Shown: positions 1 through 10,900, counted from the first letter of the stretch. The stretch is DNA of 64,000 nt from Bacteroides sp. (GCA_011053095.1 DRHS01000137.1:1-64000); one strand, 5' to 3'. The notes: generated by a model not told the origin, from the letters alone. Numbers and translations: made by a program.

Positions 1-129
1 AAAGTATCAACTATGTTTAAGTCTCCACAAGGGATACAATCCTATGCGGTAATCCGATCCATCTTCGACACCTGTAATAAAAACGGATTTACTTTTTTTG
101 ATTCTCATAAACTAAAACTTAGCCTTTGA
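1..129 (+). mobile_element. Probable C-terminal remnant of a transposase (IS66-like), cut by the window edge
   Basis: Frame 1 reads KVSTMFKSPQGIQSYAVIRSIFDTCNKNGFTFFDSHKLKLSL* (stop 127-129), resembling the C-terminal FRSxxGAxxFAxxxSVIxTAxKxGxN motif of IS66-type transposases; it does not resemble an ABC ATPase N-terminus. Confidence 0.45.
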
Positions 130-135
130 GACCTG

Positions 136-594
136 AGTAGTTACGTCCGACTTAATTTTATTCGCGCCCTGATGCATGACCCGGATATCCTTTTTCTTGA
201 TGAACCTACCTCGGGACTTGATCCGGTGAATGCCAGAATACTAAAAGATATTATCCTCGATCAGAAAGCAAAGGGAAAAACTATATTCATTACCACACAC
301 AATATGCATGATGCGGATGAATTATGCGACCGGATTTCATTTATTGTTGATGGGGAACTTATGATTACCGAAACTCCAAAAAAATTAAAACTCAAGCATG
401 GAAAACCAAAGGTCAGGGTAGAATATTCAGAAAACGGGAGAGCCGCAAAAGTTGAGGAGTTCCCTATTGCGAATCTGGGTAAGGATTCACGTTTTCTTGA
501 AATTGTTAAAAACTGCGAGGTGATATCAATACATTCCCAGGAAGCCAGCCTGGATGAAGTTTTTATTAAAATCACAGGGAAAAATCTTGTGTGA
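136..594 (+). pseudogene. ABC transporter ATP-binding protein, 5'-truncated (Walker A and Q-loop missing)
   Basis: Continuous frame YVRLNFIRALMHDPDILFLDEPTSGLDP...TIFITTHNMHDADELCDRISFIVDGEL has Walker B, D-loop and H-loop; in-frame sequence upstream of about 136 is a stop and then transposase-like. Confidence 0.7.
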
Positions 595-595
595 T

Positions 596-1303
596 ATGAA
601 TTTGGGGAGATTGTTTCGTGCAGTGTTATGGGATCTTCGGCTGCAGGTTAAATACCAGATCCTGACTGTTGCCGTAATCGTAACAGTACTTTACATCGCC
701 ATTTTTAAATTACTGGTCAAGGGAGTATTTGACGAGATCCTTATCCTTTTGATATTTACAGATCCCGCCATGCTTGGATATATTTTTATTGGCGCACTCG
801 TGCTATTTGAAAAAGGATCAAACACCCTCGATGCGATAGTGGTTAGTCCCCTGAGAATCCCGGAATACCTCTTCTCCAAAGTGATTAGCCTGGGACTCAT
901 TGCCACGGTTTGTGCCCTGGCAATGGCAATGGCCGGTCATGGTATCAGATTCAACTATATCCTGTTTATATCTTCCGTTTTCCTAACCTCTGCCATCGTT
1001 ACACTTCTTGGTTTTGCAGGAGCCTCCAGGATTAAGACTTTCAACCAGTACATTATAATAGTACCCATGTTCCTCACTCCATTGGCATTGCCTCTTCTGA
1101 ACTTTTTCGGACTGACGAATAGCTGGATTCTATATCTGCTTCCAACACAGGCCACACTGAATCTTATCTGGGGTTCTTTTCATTCCATAGGAACTGCCGA
1201 CCTGGTTTATTCTCTTGTCTACCTTCCAATTTGCCTGCTTTTTAGTTATTCATATGCAGCATATTCTTTCCGTCGACACATTATCATATCAAGTAATTCA
1301 TGA
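596..1303 (+). CDS. ABC transporter permease
   Basis: Multi-TM ORF directly after the ATPase; ATG at 596 preferred over the ORF-track start at 554. Confidence 0.75.
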   Translation: MNLGRLFRAVLWDLRLQVKYQILTVAVIVTVLYIAIFKLLVKGVFDEILILLIFTDPAMLGYIFIGALVLFEKGSNTLDAIVVSPLRIPEYLFSKVISLGLIATVCALAMAMAGHGIRFNYILFISSVFLTSAIVTLLGFAGASRIKTFNQYIIIVPMFLTPLALPLLNFFGLTNSWILYLLPTQATLNLIWGSFHSIGTADLVYSLVYLPICLLFSYSYAAYSFRRHIIISSNS

Positions 1304-2010
1304 GCAGGATAATTCACTATATTCAGAATGACACAAAGCTGATCTTCAGGGATCCTATTCTCTATGTGATGCTTGCTGTTCCCCTGATATTTATTGCCTT
1401 ATTGCGATTCGGTCTCCCGGCTCTAACCAAAATTTTTCCTGCGGTTGAACCCTATTCTAGTCTGCTGCTGGGAACTTTCTGTCTTGTGACCGCAGTGTTT
1501 CCCGCTTTCATATATTCCTTTATCATGCTTGATGAAAAAGATCAGGATGTGGTAACTGCTATTCGGATTCTGCCTGTTTCATCAATGGAGTTTATTCTGA
1601 TCCGCCTTCTGTTCATAACTGTCGTTTCATACACATTTATAACTATCTTGATTGCAACAACCGGGATTCTCGAATGGCCTCTCGTAAAGATTCTTCTTGC
1701 CTCCATACCCATTTGTCTGACAGCACCTGTAATGAGCCTGTTTATTGTGGGATTTGCCCGGAATAAGATTGAAGGTGCCACATGGATGAAGGGACTGAAT
1801 TTTATATTGTTCCTTCCCGCTCTTAGCTATTTTATACAGGGTCAGTACGAATATGTCCTTGGGCTGATTCCGGTATACTGGATCTTCAAAATGTTTGATC
1901 CTGGTTTTTCCGTCATTCCATACCATCTGAATTACCTGATTGCATTGGTATATCATCTCGTGTTCCTTGCTGCAGGAATCAGAATCTACCGCCAAAGAGT
2001 ATTCCCATAA
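1300..2010 (+). CDS. ABC transporter permease
   Basis: Multi-TM ORF overlapping the previous stop by 4 nt (ATGA). Confidence 0.75.
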   Translation: MSRIIHYIQNDTKLIFRDPILYVMLAVPLIFIALLRFGLPALTKIFPAVEPYSSLLLGTFCLVTAVFPAFIYSFIMLDEKDQDVVTAIRILPVSSMEFILIRLLFITVVSYTFITILIATTGILEWPLVKILLASIPICLTAPVMSLFIVGFARNKIEGATWMKGLNFILFLPALSYFIQGQYEYVLGLIPVYWIFKMFDPGFSVIPYHLNYLIALVYHLVFLAAGIRIYRQRVFP

Positions 2011-2084
2011 TACTGACAAGTTTGCAGACAGGCTGACAAAAATTCCCTGTATCCCTTTTGGCACAGTAAATGTTAACGTATCTG

Positions 2085-2092
2085 TATATTTG
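2085..2092 (+). promoter_or_regulatory. Bacteroidetes-type -7 element TATATTTG
   Basis: Matches TAnnTTTG, 22 nt before the ATG at 2114. Confidence 0.5.
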
Positions 2093-2113
2093 AATACTTT
2101 AATTAATAATATT

Positions 2114-2701
2114 ATGGATAATCTTGAAGTAAAATCATTTGAAGAACTGCAAACTAAGCTGGCATCGGAAAAACGCTCATTTCTTCTGATCTATAAAAAA
2201 GGTTCAGAGCAGAGCGACCGGGCATTTGATAATCTTGGGAAGGCATCTGAAGAGGCGAATGATATCGGGATATTTACCACTGATGTAAGCTTTGTGCGGG
2301 ATATCCATGTCGAATATTCAATAAGTTCTGCTCCAACCCTGCTTGAATTCTCAGGCAGTGAATTGAAGAATTCCTACAAAGGAGCACACGATGCATCCTA
2401 CTACAAAGGCCTGTTTGACAATGCGGCCTATGTAGCCAAAGCCGAAAAGGAGGGTAGAAAGATAAAGCAGGTTACCGTCTATTCAACCCCGACATGTTCA
2501 TGGTGTACAACACTGAAATCATACCTGAATAAAAAAAATATCCGTTATTCGGATATCGATGTTTCAAAAAATGAATCCGCAGCACAGGAGATGGTTCGCA
2601 GAAGCGGACAACAGGGTGTTCCCCAGACATTGATCGGGGGAGAAATGATTGTCGGATTTGATAAAACAAAAATCAACCGCCTGCTTGAAATACAGGAGTA
2701 A
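2114..2701 (+). CDS. Thioredoxin-like/glutaredoxin two-domain protein
   Basis: C-terminal glutaredoxin motif TPTCSWC and cis-Pro VPQT; N-terminal Trx-like domain without CxxC; in-frame ATG at 2114. Confidence 0.75.
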   Translation: MDNLEVKSFEELQTKLASEKRSFLLIYKKGSEQSDRAFDNLGKASEEANDIGIFTTDVSFVRDIHVEYSISSAPTLLEFSGSELKNSYKGAHDASYYKGLFDNAAYVAKAEKEGRKIKQVTVYSTPTCSWCTTLKSYLNKKNIRYSDIDVSKNESAAQEMVRRSGQQGVPQTLIGGEMIVGFDKTKINRLLEIQE

Positions 2702-2729
2702 AAAAGATCATCACTTTAATATATTTATA

Positions 2730-3017
2730 ATGAAAGAGTTACAACCCATTAATCAAAATGTACTTCTCGACATAACCGACGAAGCCGCAGAACAAACAAC
2801 TGCTTCCGGAATTATAATCCCGGATACAGCAAGAGAAAAACCAAAGACTGCTGCTGTTGTGGGACTGAGCAATATTGAAAATGCAGAGATCTCTCTTGGA
2901 GATGTAGTTCTGTTTAAGGAATATTCCGGAACAGAAACTGAGTTTGAGGGCAAAAAATATCTGCTTATTCCATATGCGGATATCATGGCAAAAGTCGTAG
3001 AGACAGAATCAATCTAG
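2730..3017 (+). CDS. GroES-like co-chaperonin
   Basis: MKELQPINQNVLLDITDEAAEQTTASGIIIPDTAREKPKTAAVVG...LGDVVLFKEYSGTE...YLLIPYADIMAKV; Cpn10 motifs. Confidence 0.85.
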   Translation: MKELQPINQNVLLDITDEAAEQTTASGIIIPDTAREKPKTAAVVGLSNIENAEISLGDVVLFKEYSGTETEFEGKKYLLIPYADIMAKVVETESI

Positions 3018-3023
3018 CTGACA

Positions 3024-3058
3024 TTGTGGGTAAACTGACCTCGTTGGTCGGTCCACAA
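3024..3058 (+). terminator. Intergenic stem-loop after groES-like gene
   Basis: TTGTGG-gtaa-ACTGACC-tcgtt-GGTCGGT-CCACAA: two stacked stems (6 bp and 7 bp including one G-U); no long T-tract follows. Confidence 0.45.
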
Positions 3059-3182
3059 TAAATTGAGATGGCTTGTATGATTATAATATGTATTGTAAAA
3101 CAGTCCCCCAACAACCATAATATCAGAACATAATTATATTTTTGGGGCTTATTTCAATCATCTATTAACTAATCAACCAATC

Positions 3183-5303
3183 ATGAAGAGACTAATACCA
3201 GTTCTGGCTGTTTCAATATTATTGGCAGCAGGCTGTAATCAAACAGGCAATGATATGAAAGATTCAGAGAATCCATTCTTCAGTGAATATTCAACCCCCT
3301 TCCAGGTTCCGCCTTTCGATCTTATTGAATTGGACCATTTCCTTCCGGCTTATGAGAAGGCAATTGAAGTACGGGAACAGGAAATTGCGAAAATTGTAGA
3401 CAATGCCGAAGAACCAAATTTCAACAATACAATTGAGGCACTCGATAAATCCGGGAGACTCCTGACAAAGGTTGAAAATGTGTTTGGCCAGTATCAAGGC
3501 AGCAATACAAGTGATGAGCTTGATGTAATTGCCGAACAGGTTGAACCTATGGTTTCCGCCCACAGGGATGATATCAATCTTAATCCGGAACTTTTCAAAC
3601 GTGTAAAAAGCGTACACGATAATAAAGATAAATTTGGATTGGATACCGAACAGTCATCCCTTCTTGACCGGGTGTATAAAAATTTCATTCGCGGCGGTGC
3701 TAACCTCAGTGAAGGAAACAAGACAACACTACGTGAGATAAACTCCAAGCTGGCCGTTCTTTCCCTGAAATTTGGAAAGAATGTCCTGAATGAAACCAAT
3801 TCATTTAAGCTTTATATTGAGAATGAAGAAGATCTTGCCGGACTACCGGAAAATGTAATTGCTTCGGCGGCAAGTGCAGCCAAGGCAGATGGCCAGGAAG
3901 GAAAATGGCTCTTTACTACCCAGAGACCCAGCATGTATCCTTTCCTTACGTACTCCGAAAAACGTGAGCTTCGTGAAATATTACATAAAGCATATTACAA
4001 CCGGGGTGACAACAATGATGACAATGACAATAAGGAAATCTTAAATGAAATTGTCAATCTCAGGTTGGAGAAAGCAAAGGTGCTCGGTTATGAAACTCAT
4101 GCACACTACATTCTTGAAAAGAACATGGCCAAGACGCCTGAAAATGTATACAATCTCCTTAGACCCATATGGGATGCAGCATTGCCTCTGGCAATAGAGG
4201 AAGTGAGAGATATGCAGGCCCTGATTGACAAGGAGGGCGGAGATATAAAACTCGAGAATTGGGATTGGTGGTATTATGCAGAAAAGGTAAGAATGGCCAA
4301 ATACGATCTTAACGATGAGGAAATTCGTCCCTATTTTAAACTTGAGAATGTAAGAGATGCGGCTTTCCAGGTTGCTGATAATCTCTGGGGACTAACATTC
4401 ACTCCGCTTACCGATATCCCGAAACTCCACCCGGAGGCCCAGGCATTTGAAGTTAAAGAGGCAGATGGATCTCATATTGGTGTTTTGTATATGGATTTCT
4501 TTGTACGCCCGAGTAAACGGGGTGGTGCCTGGATGAGCTCGTTCCGTAAACAATACCGGGAAAACGGAGAGATGGTTACTCCCGTGATAACCAATGTATT
4601 TAACTTTGCAAAACCTACAGGGGATGCACCCGCTCTTCTCAGCTTCGACGAGGCAAGCACCATATTCCATGAATTCGGACATGCACTTCACGGATTGTTG
4701 TCTGACTGCAATTACCATACTCTTTCCGGTACTTCGGTTTCCAGAGACTTTGTTGAACTGCCTTCCTCAATCATGGAAAACTGGTGTGCTGAGCCAGAGG
4801 TGATGAAAATATACGGCAAGCATTATGAAACGGGTGAAACCATTCCTGATGAACTTATCGCGAAGATCCAGAAAGCAGGGCATTTTAACCAGGGATTTAC
4901 AAACCTTGAATATCTATCCGCCGCATTTCTTGATATGAACTGGCATACCCTGAAAGAAGCTACCAAGACAGATGTAAATGAATTCGAGTCAAATGCTCTT
5001 GATGAACTGGGATTGATCGAAGAGATTATGGTCCGTTATCGCAGTACCTATTTCAGCCATATTTTCGCCGGTGGGTATTCTGCCGGATACTATGCTTATA
5101 AATGGTCGGAGGTTCTTGACGCAGATGCATTCGGCGCCTTTCAGGAGACGTCACTTTTCGATGCCGAAACTGCCAGATTGTATCGTGAAAACATCCTCGA
5201 AAGAGGAGGTTCTGATGATCCCATGGAACTTTACAAGAAATTCAGGGGACGTGAGCCTTCTATTGAACCACTCCTTAAAAGGGATGGTTTGTCAAAGCCA
5301 TAA
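3183..5303 (+). CDS. M3 family metallopeptidase (peptidyl-dipeptidase Dcp-like), lipoprotein
   Basis: HEFGHALHG zinc motif; N-terminal lipobox LAAGC. Confidence 0.9.
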   Translation: MKRLIPVLAVSILLAAGCNQTGNDMKDSENPFFSEYSTPFQVPPFDLIELDHFLPAYEKAIEVREQEIAKIVDNAEEPNFNNTIEALDKSGRLLTKVENVFGQYQGSNTSDELDVIAEQVEPMVSAHRDDINLNPELFKRVKSVHDNKDKFGLDTEQSSLLDRVYKNFIRGGANLSEGNKTTLREINSKLAVLSLKFGKNVLNETNSFKLYIENEEDLAGLPENVIASAASAAKADGQEGKWLFTTQRPSMYPFLTYSEKRELREILHKAYYNRGDNNDDNDNKEILNEIVNLRLEKAKVLGYETHAHYILEKNMAKTPENVYNLLRPIWDAALPLAIEEVRDMQALIDKEGGDIKLENWDWWYYAEKVRMAKYDLNDEEIRPYFKLENVRDAAFQVADNLWGLTFTPLTDIPKLHPEAQAFEVKEADGSHIGVLYMDFFVRPSKRGGAWMSSFRKQYRENGEMVTPVITNVFNFAKPTGDAPALLSFDEASTIFHEFGHALHGLLSDCNYHTLSGTSVSRDFVELPSSIMENWCAEPEVMKIYGKHYETGETIPDELIAKIQKAGHFNQGFTNLEYLSAAFLDMNWHTLKEATKTDVNEFESNALDELGLIEEIMVRYRSTYFSHIFAGGYSAGYYAYKWSEVLDADAFGAFQETSLFDAETARLYRENILERGGSDDPMELYKKFRGREPSIEPLLKRDGLSKP

Positions 5304-5309
5304 TATACC

Positions 5310-5335
5310 GGAGGCTGTCTCCCGGGACAGCCTCC
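5310..5335 (+). terminator. Strong hairpin downstream of M3 peptidase
   Basis: GGAGGCTGTC-tcccgg-GACAGCCTCC, 10-bp perfect stem followed by a pyrimidine-rich tract. Confidence 0.7.
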
Positions 5336-5409
5336 CTTCTCTCTTTCTCATAATACGCCCTGTTTCAAATTATTTCCTATATTAGATCCCTATCTCCAGA
5401 CATAATACT

Positions 5410-6171
5410 ATGTTTATCCCACTCAGGATAAGATTGTTACATAATTTTGGCAGAAGTTCCTTTATCATTGGTTTTCTGTTTGCCCTGATTGGTCTTGCTT
5501 TCATTGTATATTTCAGTTTTCAGCTAAACTGGAAAATTCTCTTTGCAGATAAAGATGATTTTTCTCCTGCAGTAGCATACATTACAGCGTGCGAACCAAC
5601 TCCCTATACCGTTGATGACAATCCTCTCTTCGAGTATTACTATTCCTATTCCGTCGATGGAAATGCTCCGGTATCCGGATCCTTCCTTGAGTATGCTGAG
5701 AGTTATGCTTCCGGGAAGGAAATCCAGGTTGAATATCTGACAGAGTATCCGGAGGTCTCACGTTTTACCGGGAAAGACCGACGCAACTATGATCAGATTA
5801 TGTTTCTTGGTGGGATCGGGGGACTTCTGTTTGGATTCTTTTTCCTCTATCCCTCAATACGCAAAACAAGACAGGAGCGCAAGATCCTTATCGCCGGTAT
5901 TCCATCAAAAGGAAAACTCATTCATGCAGAACCAACAAACCTGAATGTGAATGAGCAAACAGTATATAATCTCACCTATGAATATTCAACAGGACAGAAC
6001 AAGACACAGGTGTTTTCAGTCAGATCCCATATGATCCGAAACCTTTCCGAGGAACATCATGAAACCATCGTATACGATCCAAGGAAGCCCTCCAGTGCGA
6101 TTATCGTTGATACACTTCCCGGATCCGTTGCCAGGTATGTCAATAAAAAACTTGAGCATTTCCATACATAG
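5410..6171 (+). CDS. DUF3592-type membrane protein
   Basis: Two TM regions with the YSVDG...V.YDPRKPSSAIIVD pattern. Confidence 0.65.
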   Translation: MFIPLRIRLLHNFGRSSFIIGFLFALIGLAFIVYFSFQLNWKILFADKDDFSPAVAYITACEPTPYTVDDNPLFEYYYSYSVDGNAPVSGSFLEYAESYASGKEIQVEYLTEYPEVSRFTGKDRRNYDQIMFLGGIGGLLFGFFFLYPSIRKTRQERKILIAGIPSKGKLIHAEPTNLNVNEQTVYNLTYEYSTGQNKTQVFSVRSHMIRNLSEEHHETIVYDPRKPSSAIIVDTLPGSVARYVNKKLEHFHT

Positions 6172-6180
6172 ATAGTCCTG

Positions 6181-7494
6181 ATGAAGAACCACCCCAACAG
6201 ACCCTTTGCTCCTGCAAAATTTCCAGTCTTTTATGGCTGGATCATTCTTGCTGTCGGTACTCTTGGTATAATAATGAGTCTGCCGGGGCAGACGATCGGT
6301 GTATCAATTTTCACTGAAAGCCTGCTCAGGGACCTTGAGATCAACCGTGACAACCTCAGCCTGGCTTACCTTATCGGAACAGTAGCATCAGGGTTGCTCA
6401 TTACCCGGGCAGGGAAGTTCTATGATAAATATGGGGCCAGGGTATTGGCATTGATTGCAGCAGGAATGCTTGGATTTATGCTGCTATATCTGACCCGGGT
6501 AGAATCTTTCGTCGAATTCCTGAATTCCAGGATGAAAATGTCTGCTGCACTGGCAACTTTTATAATTCTTATAATCGGTTTCTGGGGAATACGCTTTTTT
6601 GGACAGGGTCTTTTAACCATGGTTTCCAGGAATATGGTTATGAAATGGTTTAATAAAAGAAGGGGACTGGCCAATGCGGTCCTTGGCATTTTTTCAGCAT
6701 TCGGATTTGCTATGGCCCCGAAGATATTCAGCCAGATCATCGACCGATATAACTGGCAGGGAACATGGTTATTGCTGGGTATAGTCATAGGAGTCGGATT
6801 TGTCGTTGTCCTCCTGACCCTTTACAGGGATAATCCTGAGGATTGCGGCCTGGTCGCTGATGGCACCCGATTCAACAATAAAAAATTCAAAAGACCCCCC
6901 AGTCTTCCTGATCGGGATTACAGCCTTTCAGAGGCAAGAAGAACCTGGGCTTTTTGGGGATTTACTGCCGGGATCGCCCTTTCGGGATTTTATATCAGCG
7001 GATTGATATTCCATATTGAATCGGTCTTTAAGATTGCCGGAATGAGTAAGGAAATGGCCCTGGGAATTTTCATTCCTACCTCCATTATTGCGATTGTAGT
7101 GCAATTTGCCTGTGGGTATATAAGTGATTTTATCCGGCTGAAATATCTGTTGATGCTGTTTATGCTGGGAATGCTGACAACGAGTATTGGTCTTATTTTC
7201 CTGGGAGGGACGGATGCATCCTATTGGTTGATCATCATCGGGAACGGGGTGGTTTGGGGACTCTTCACTGTGCTTATAGCTGTTACATGGCCCAGGTTTT
7301 ATGGACTAAAGAACCTGGGAGCTATATCAGGTTCTTCAATTAGTCTTTCTGTAATTGGTTCTGCAGTAGGTCCGTATTTTTTCAGCCTCTCTTTAAGTCA
7401 ATTTGGTAATTATAATTTTGTTGCCGTTCTATCCATTGTCCTGGCGGTTCTTATTTTTATTATGGCATTTAAAGCAAATAATCCAAACGAATAA
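6181..7494 (+). CDS. MFS transporter (OxlT-like)
   Basis: 12-TM protein with FYGWIILAVGTLGIIMSLPGQTIGVSIFT N-terminus. Confidence 0.85.
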   Translation: MKNHPNRPFAPAKFPVFYGWIILAVGTLGIIMSLPGQTIGVSIFTESLLRDLEINRDNLSLAYLIGTVASGLLITRAGKFYDKYGARVLALIAAGMLGFMLLYLTRVESFVEFLNSRMKMSAALATFIILIIGFWGIRFFGQGLLTMVSRNMVMKWFNKRRGLANAVLGIFSAFGFAMAPKIFSQIIDRYNWQGTWLLLGIVIGVGFVVVLLTLYRDNPEDCGLVADGTRFNNKKFKRPPSLPDRDYSLSEARRTWAFWGFTAGIALSGFYISGLIFHIESVFKIAGMSKEMALGIFIPTSIIAIVVQFACGYISDFIRLKYLLMLFMLGMLTTSIGLIFLGGTDASYWLIIIGNGVVWGLFTVLIAVTWPRFYGLKNLGAISGSSISLSVIGSAVGPYFFSLSLSQFGNYNFVAVLSIVLAVLIFIMAFKANNPNE

Positions 7495-7505
7495 AACCCG
7501 TTATC

Positions 7506-7886
7506 ATGAAAGACCTTAAGAAAACCATTCATATCAAAGTCCCACGTGAAGAAGTCTACAACGCTATTACCAATCCACTTACAATCGAATTATGGTCCGG
7601 ATACCAGACCGTAATGGATAACAGGCCGGACACTGAATTCTCTATGTTTGATGGTGATATCACAGGCAGGATTAAAACCCTGGAGTCTCCTTCACTTCTT
7701 GAGCAAATCTGGGACTTCGGTGACCAGGAAGCCGAATCACATGTACGCATTGAATTGTTTGAAGAAAAAGGTAAAACCAGGATCGAACTAAATCATTCCA
7801 ATATTCCCGACGATGCCTTTGAAAACATCGAAATCGGCTGGAAGGAATATTACCTTGGGGCACTTAAAACCTATCTTGAGACTTAG
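7506..7886 (+). CDS. SRPBCC/AHSA1-like protein
   Basis: IHIKVPREEVYNAITNPLTIELWSG...LLEQIWDFGD...WKEYYLGALKTYLE. Confidence 0.8.
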   Translation: MKDLKKTIHIKVPREEVYNAITNPLTIELWSGYQTVMDNRPDTEFSMFDGDITGRIKTLESPSLLEQIWDFGDQEAESHVRIELFEEKGKTRIELNHSNIPDDAFENIEIGWKEYYLGALKTYLET

Positions 7887-7912
7887 GTCCCACTGCATCT
7901 GTATTTCAGCCT

Positions 7913-7920
7913 TATATTTG
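7913..7920 (+). promoter_or_regulatory. Bacteroidetes-type -7 element TATATTTG
   Basis: TAnnTTTG match 33 nt upstream of the ATG at 7953. Confidence 0.5.
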
Positions 7921-7952
7921 TATCTTTAGTGCTGAAATCCCTCAGGCTGAAA

Positions 7953-10900
7953 ATGAGACCATTTATCGCTTTTGTTATTATTATTTTTTGTCTATTTCCT
8001 GCAAATGCGAGGGACCTGGATGAAATTAAGAAGAGCGGTAAGATCCGTATTGCTTTTACAGAAACCGATTATAATACAATAAACTATCCCCTTGCCATTG
8101 AATTCGCACGCTACCTTAATGTTGAACTTGAAGAGGTGACAATAGAATGGGACCAGGCATTCCAAATCAATGGTAAAATTCCGGATGATCTCAAAACCAA
8201 CCCGGAGGTTTCTTATACCCCGGAAATCTTCTCAAGTGTTGATGCAATTTTCAGCACATTTTCCATCCTCGAGTGGAGAAAAAAAATATTTGGCTTTTCA
8301 GAAACCCTTTATTCGGCTGAGTTGATCATGATCAGCGAGGAGGGCGACGCTCCGAAAAACTATGAGGAATTAAAAGGGAAAAGCATTGCCATGATGCGGG
8401 GAACAAGCTTCGAAAGCCGGATATCGGAAATAAACGAATCTATCGGTGGTGGAATTACAACAATTTTAACGGAGAACTCAGATGATGCAAAAAACCTTCT
8501 TACCAGCGGTGACGTATGGGGAGTCGTTCTGGATGCAGATGAAGCTCTGAATTTCAGGATCAATAATAACAATGAATTTAAGATAGGAATACCTATAAGT
8601 GCCGTCAGTAAAACGGCATATGCCGTTGAAAAGGGAAATTCCCTTCGTGAAGAAATAGAAAACTTTTTTGAGACTATTTCAAACAATGGTGTGCTTGACA
8701 GAATCTTCAACGATATGTTCGGCGTTACGTATTCATCTTATTTTCAGCAAATATCGAAGAATTCGCGCCTTGAGTTGCTTAACCGGGATCTGGGCGAGAT
8801 CCTTGAATCCAAAAAACTTGTTGTGGCCCTGAGGGAAAGAAATTTCGTTTACAAGGAGGGTGGACCTAAACAACTCATGCATGCCCTTGCTGAGGAGTTT
8901 GCAGATTTTCTGGGCGTACAGATGGAGTTTGTGATAACCCCATATTTTGCCAAATACTGGGAAACTGATGATGGGCAAGTCGTAAGGGATAGTTCTTACA
9001 CCCCGGAATGGTTCAATTATTATGATGTGGCATGCGAAGTAATTGCTCCTCTTGACTGGAGAACAAACAAGGTTGAACTGGTGGGTATATACCCTTCTGA
9101 ATATACTGTAATAGCAAAAAAGGATACCAGGATAAGAAGTATTGAAGATTTAAAAAACCTGTATGGAGTAACCTCCAGTCAAACAGTGTATGAACAAATT
9201 CTTCTCGAGAACGGGATTGACAGTTTCTATTTTGCCAAGGTAAATGATTATCTGAGTGATATCAAGGACGGGAAAGCAGATTATACCATCATTTATAATG
9301 CATTCTTCGAACTTTCTGATTATCCTGAACTGGAAGTTAAATTACCGCTTGGGGAACTTGTAGTTTCATGGGCAGTCAGGAAAGACCAGCCTGAATTAAA
9401 GTGGGCCCTTGAAGAATTCATTAAAAGATCCGAAGAAAAGGGATTGATTAATATCCTTATAAAAGCGATGAGGGGACAAACCCTTCAAACCACGGAAGAC
9501 TTCATCAGCAGCTATTATGAACGATTTCAGACTGGACAGCTTCCCTATGTTCTCTATGGTGTTGAGGATGGGCTTCCACAGGAAGATATATTTTCTATCT
9601 ACCAGGATAAGAAGGGATATATGTGGTTCGGTACAAACTCAGGGGTTGTAAAGTACAATGGTCGTGAAATGAAGGTATGGAATACTAATAATGGTCTTGT
9701 TGACAATACCGTTCTTGATATAAAGCAGGATACAGGGGGACTAATGTATTTTGCTACTTCAAAAGGTATAGCAGTATTTGAAGAGGATAGCATCGTGGAT
9801 AATATTCTGGAGGAGGTCTCGTTCAATAATATTTTTATAGACAGCTATGATACCAAATGGCTGCTGGGGGACGATGGCATTTACCTAATTGATCCCGAAT
9901 CAAACCTGACTCACTTTAATGATTCATGGCCTGAACTGCCGGACAATATTTACGATATCAGCGAAGATCCCGTAACCAGCGATAAATACATTGCAAGTTC
10001 GGAGGGTATCTTTATTTACTCCCTGGCCGATAATACCCTTACAAGAGTTTTTGATGAATATTGCTATTCCATTTTTATCGATGTGAATGACAGTGTCTGG
10101 ATCTCAACCCAGGATGGACTGTTCATATCAAGCCGAGGGGATTTTAGATCGGGACAGCTTCCAGATAGAAAAAGAAGGCTGAATAAAAGTCTGGATGTTT
10201 CAGGCGCGATCATTAAAGGTATTTACCAGAACAGCTTCGGATCAGTTTGGCTGATTTCTGACTCAGAAATTCTTCAGGTCCTCTCGACTGACCAGGAAGC
10301 CATTAAGTATGAGAAGGAAATTGGCCTGAACAATAATAATATCCTTTCGTTCTGGGTCGATCTTGAAGATAATATCTGGATCGGATTCTCTGGTGGACTG
10401 CAGAGACTGACTAATAAAAGGGGACTTCGGAATTTTTATCCGAATACAATTAATTCCTATATCTACTCTTCTTTTGAAGACAAATATGGAAGGATATGGA
10501 TTGCCTCCAATAATGGCATATATTATTATAGCGATAACCTTGTTAATTTCTCATCAAAACTTTCCTCTCAGACTGAAAAATTCTGTGCTACCCTACTACC
10601 TTCCGGAAACATCCTGGCGGCATCCTCCGAAGGATTATACGAGATCAGTGCCAATACCCTGCAGGTTGTCCGGCGACGTAAATTTTCAAATTATCTGCTG
10701 AGTATTGAAAATATTACTGTTTCTGAAAATGGTGAGATATTCCTGCTGACCGGTCTGAGTGGGGTCGTTTACTATATGAATGAATTCAGGTCTGATCCTC
10801 AGGTAATTGAAAACAAACAGACTACAAACATCTATCAGCTTATCGATTTGCATGGGACAATTATTGGTGGAAATAAGGATGAAATAGTGGACTTCCATGA

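Noticed and set aside
1627-2064. 145-aa minus-strand ORF
   Set aside because: Antisense to the ABC permease at 1300-2010.
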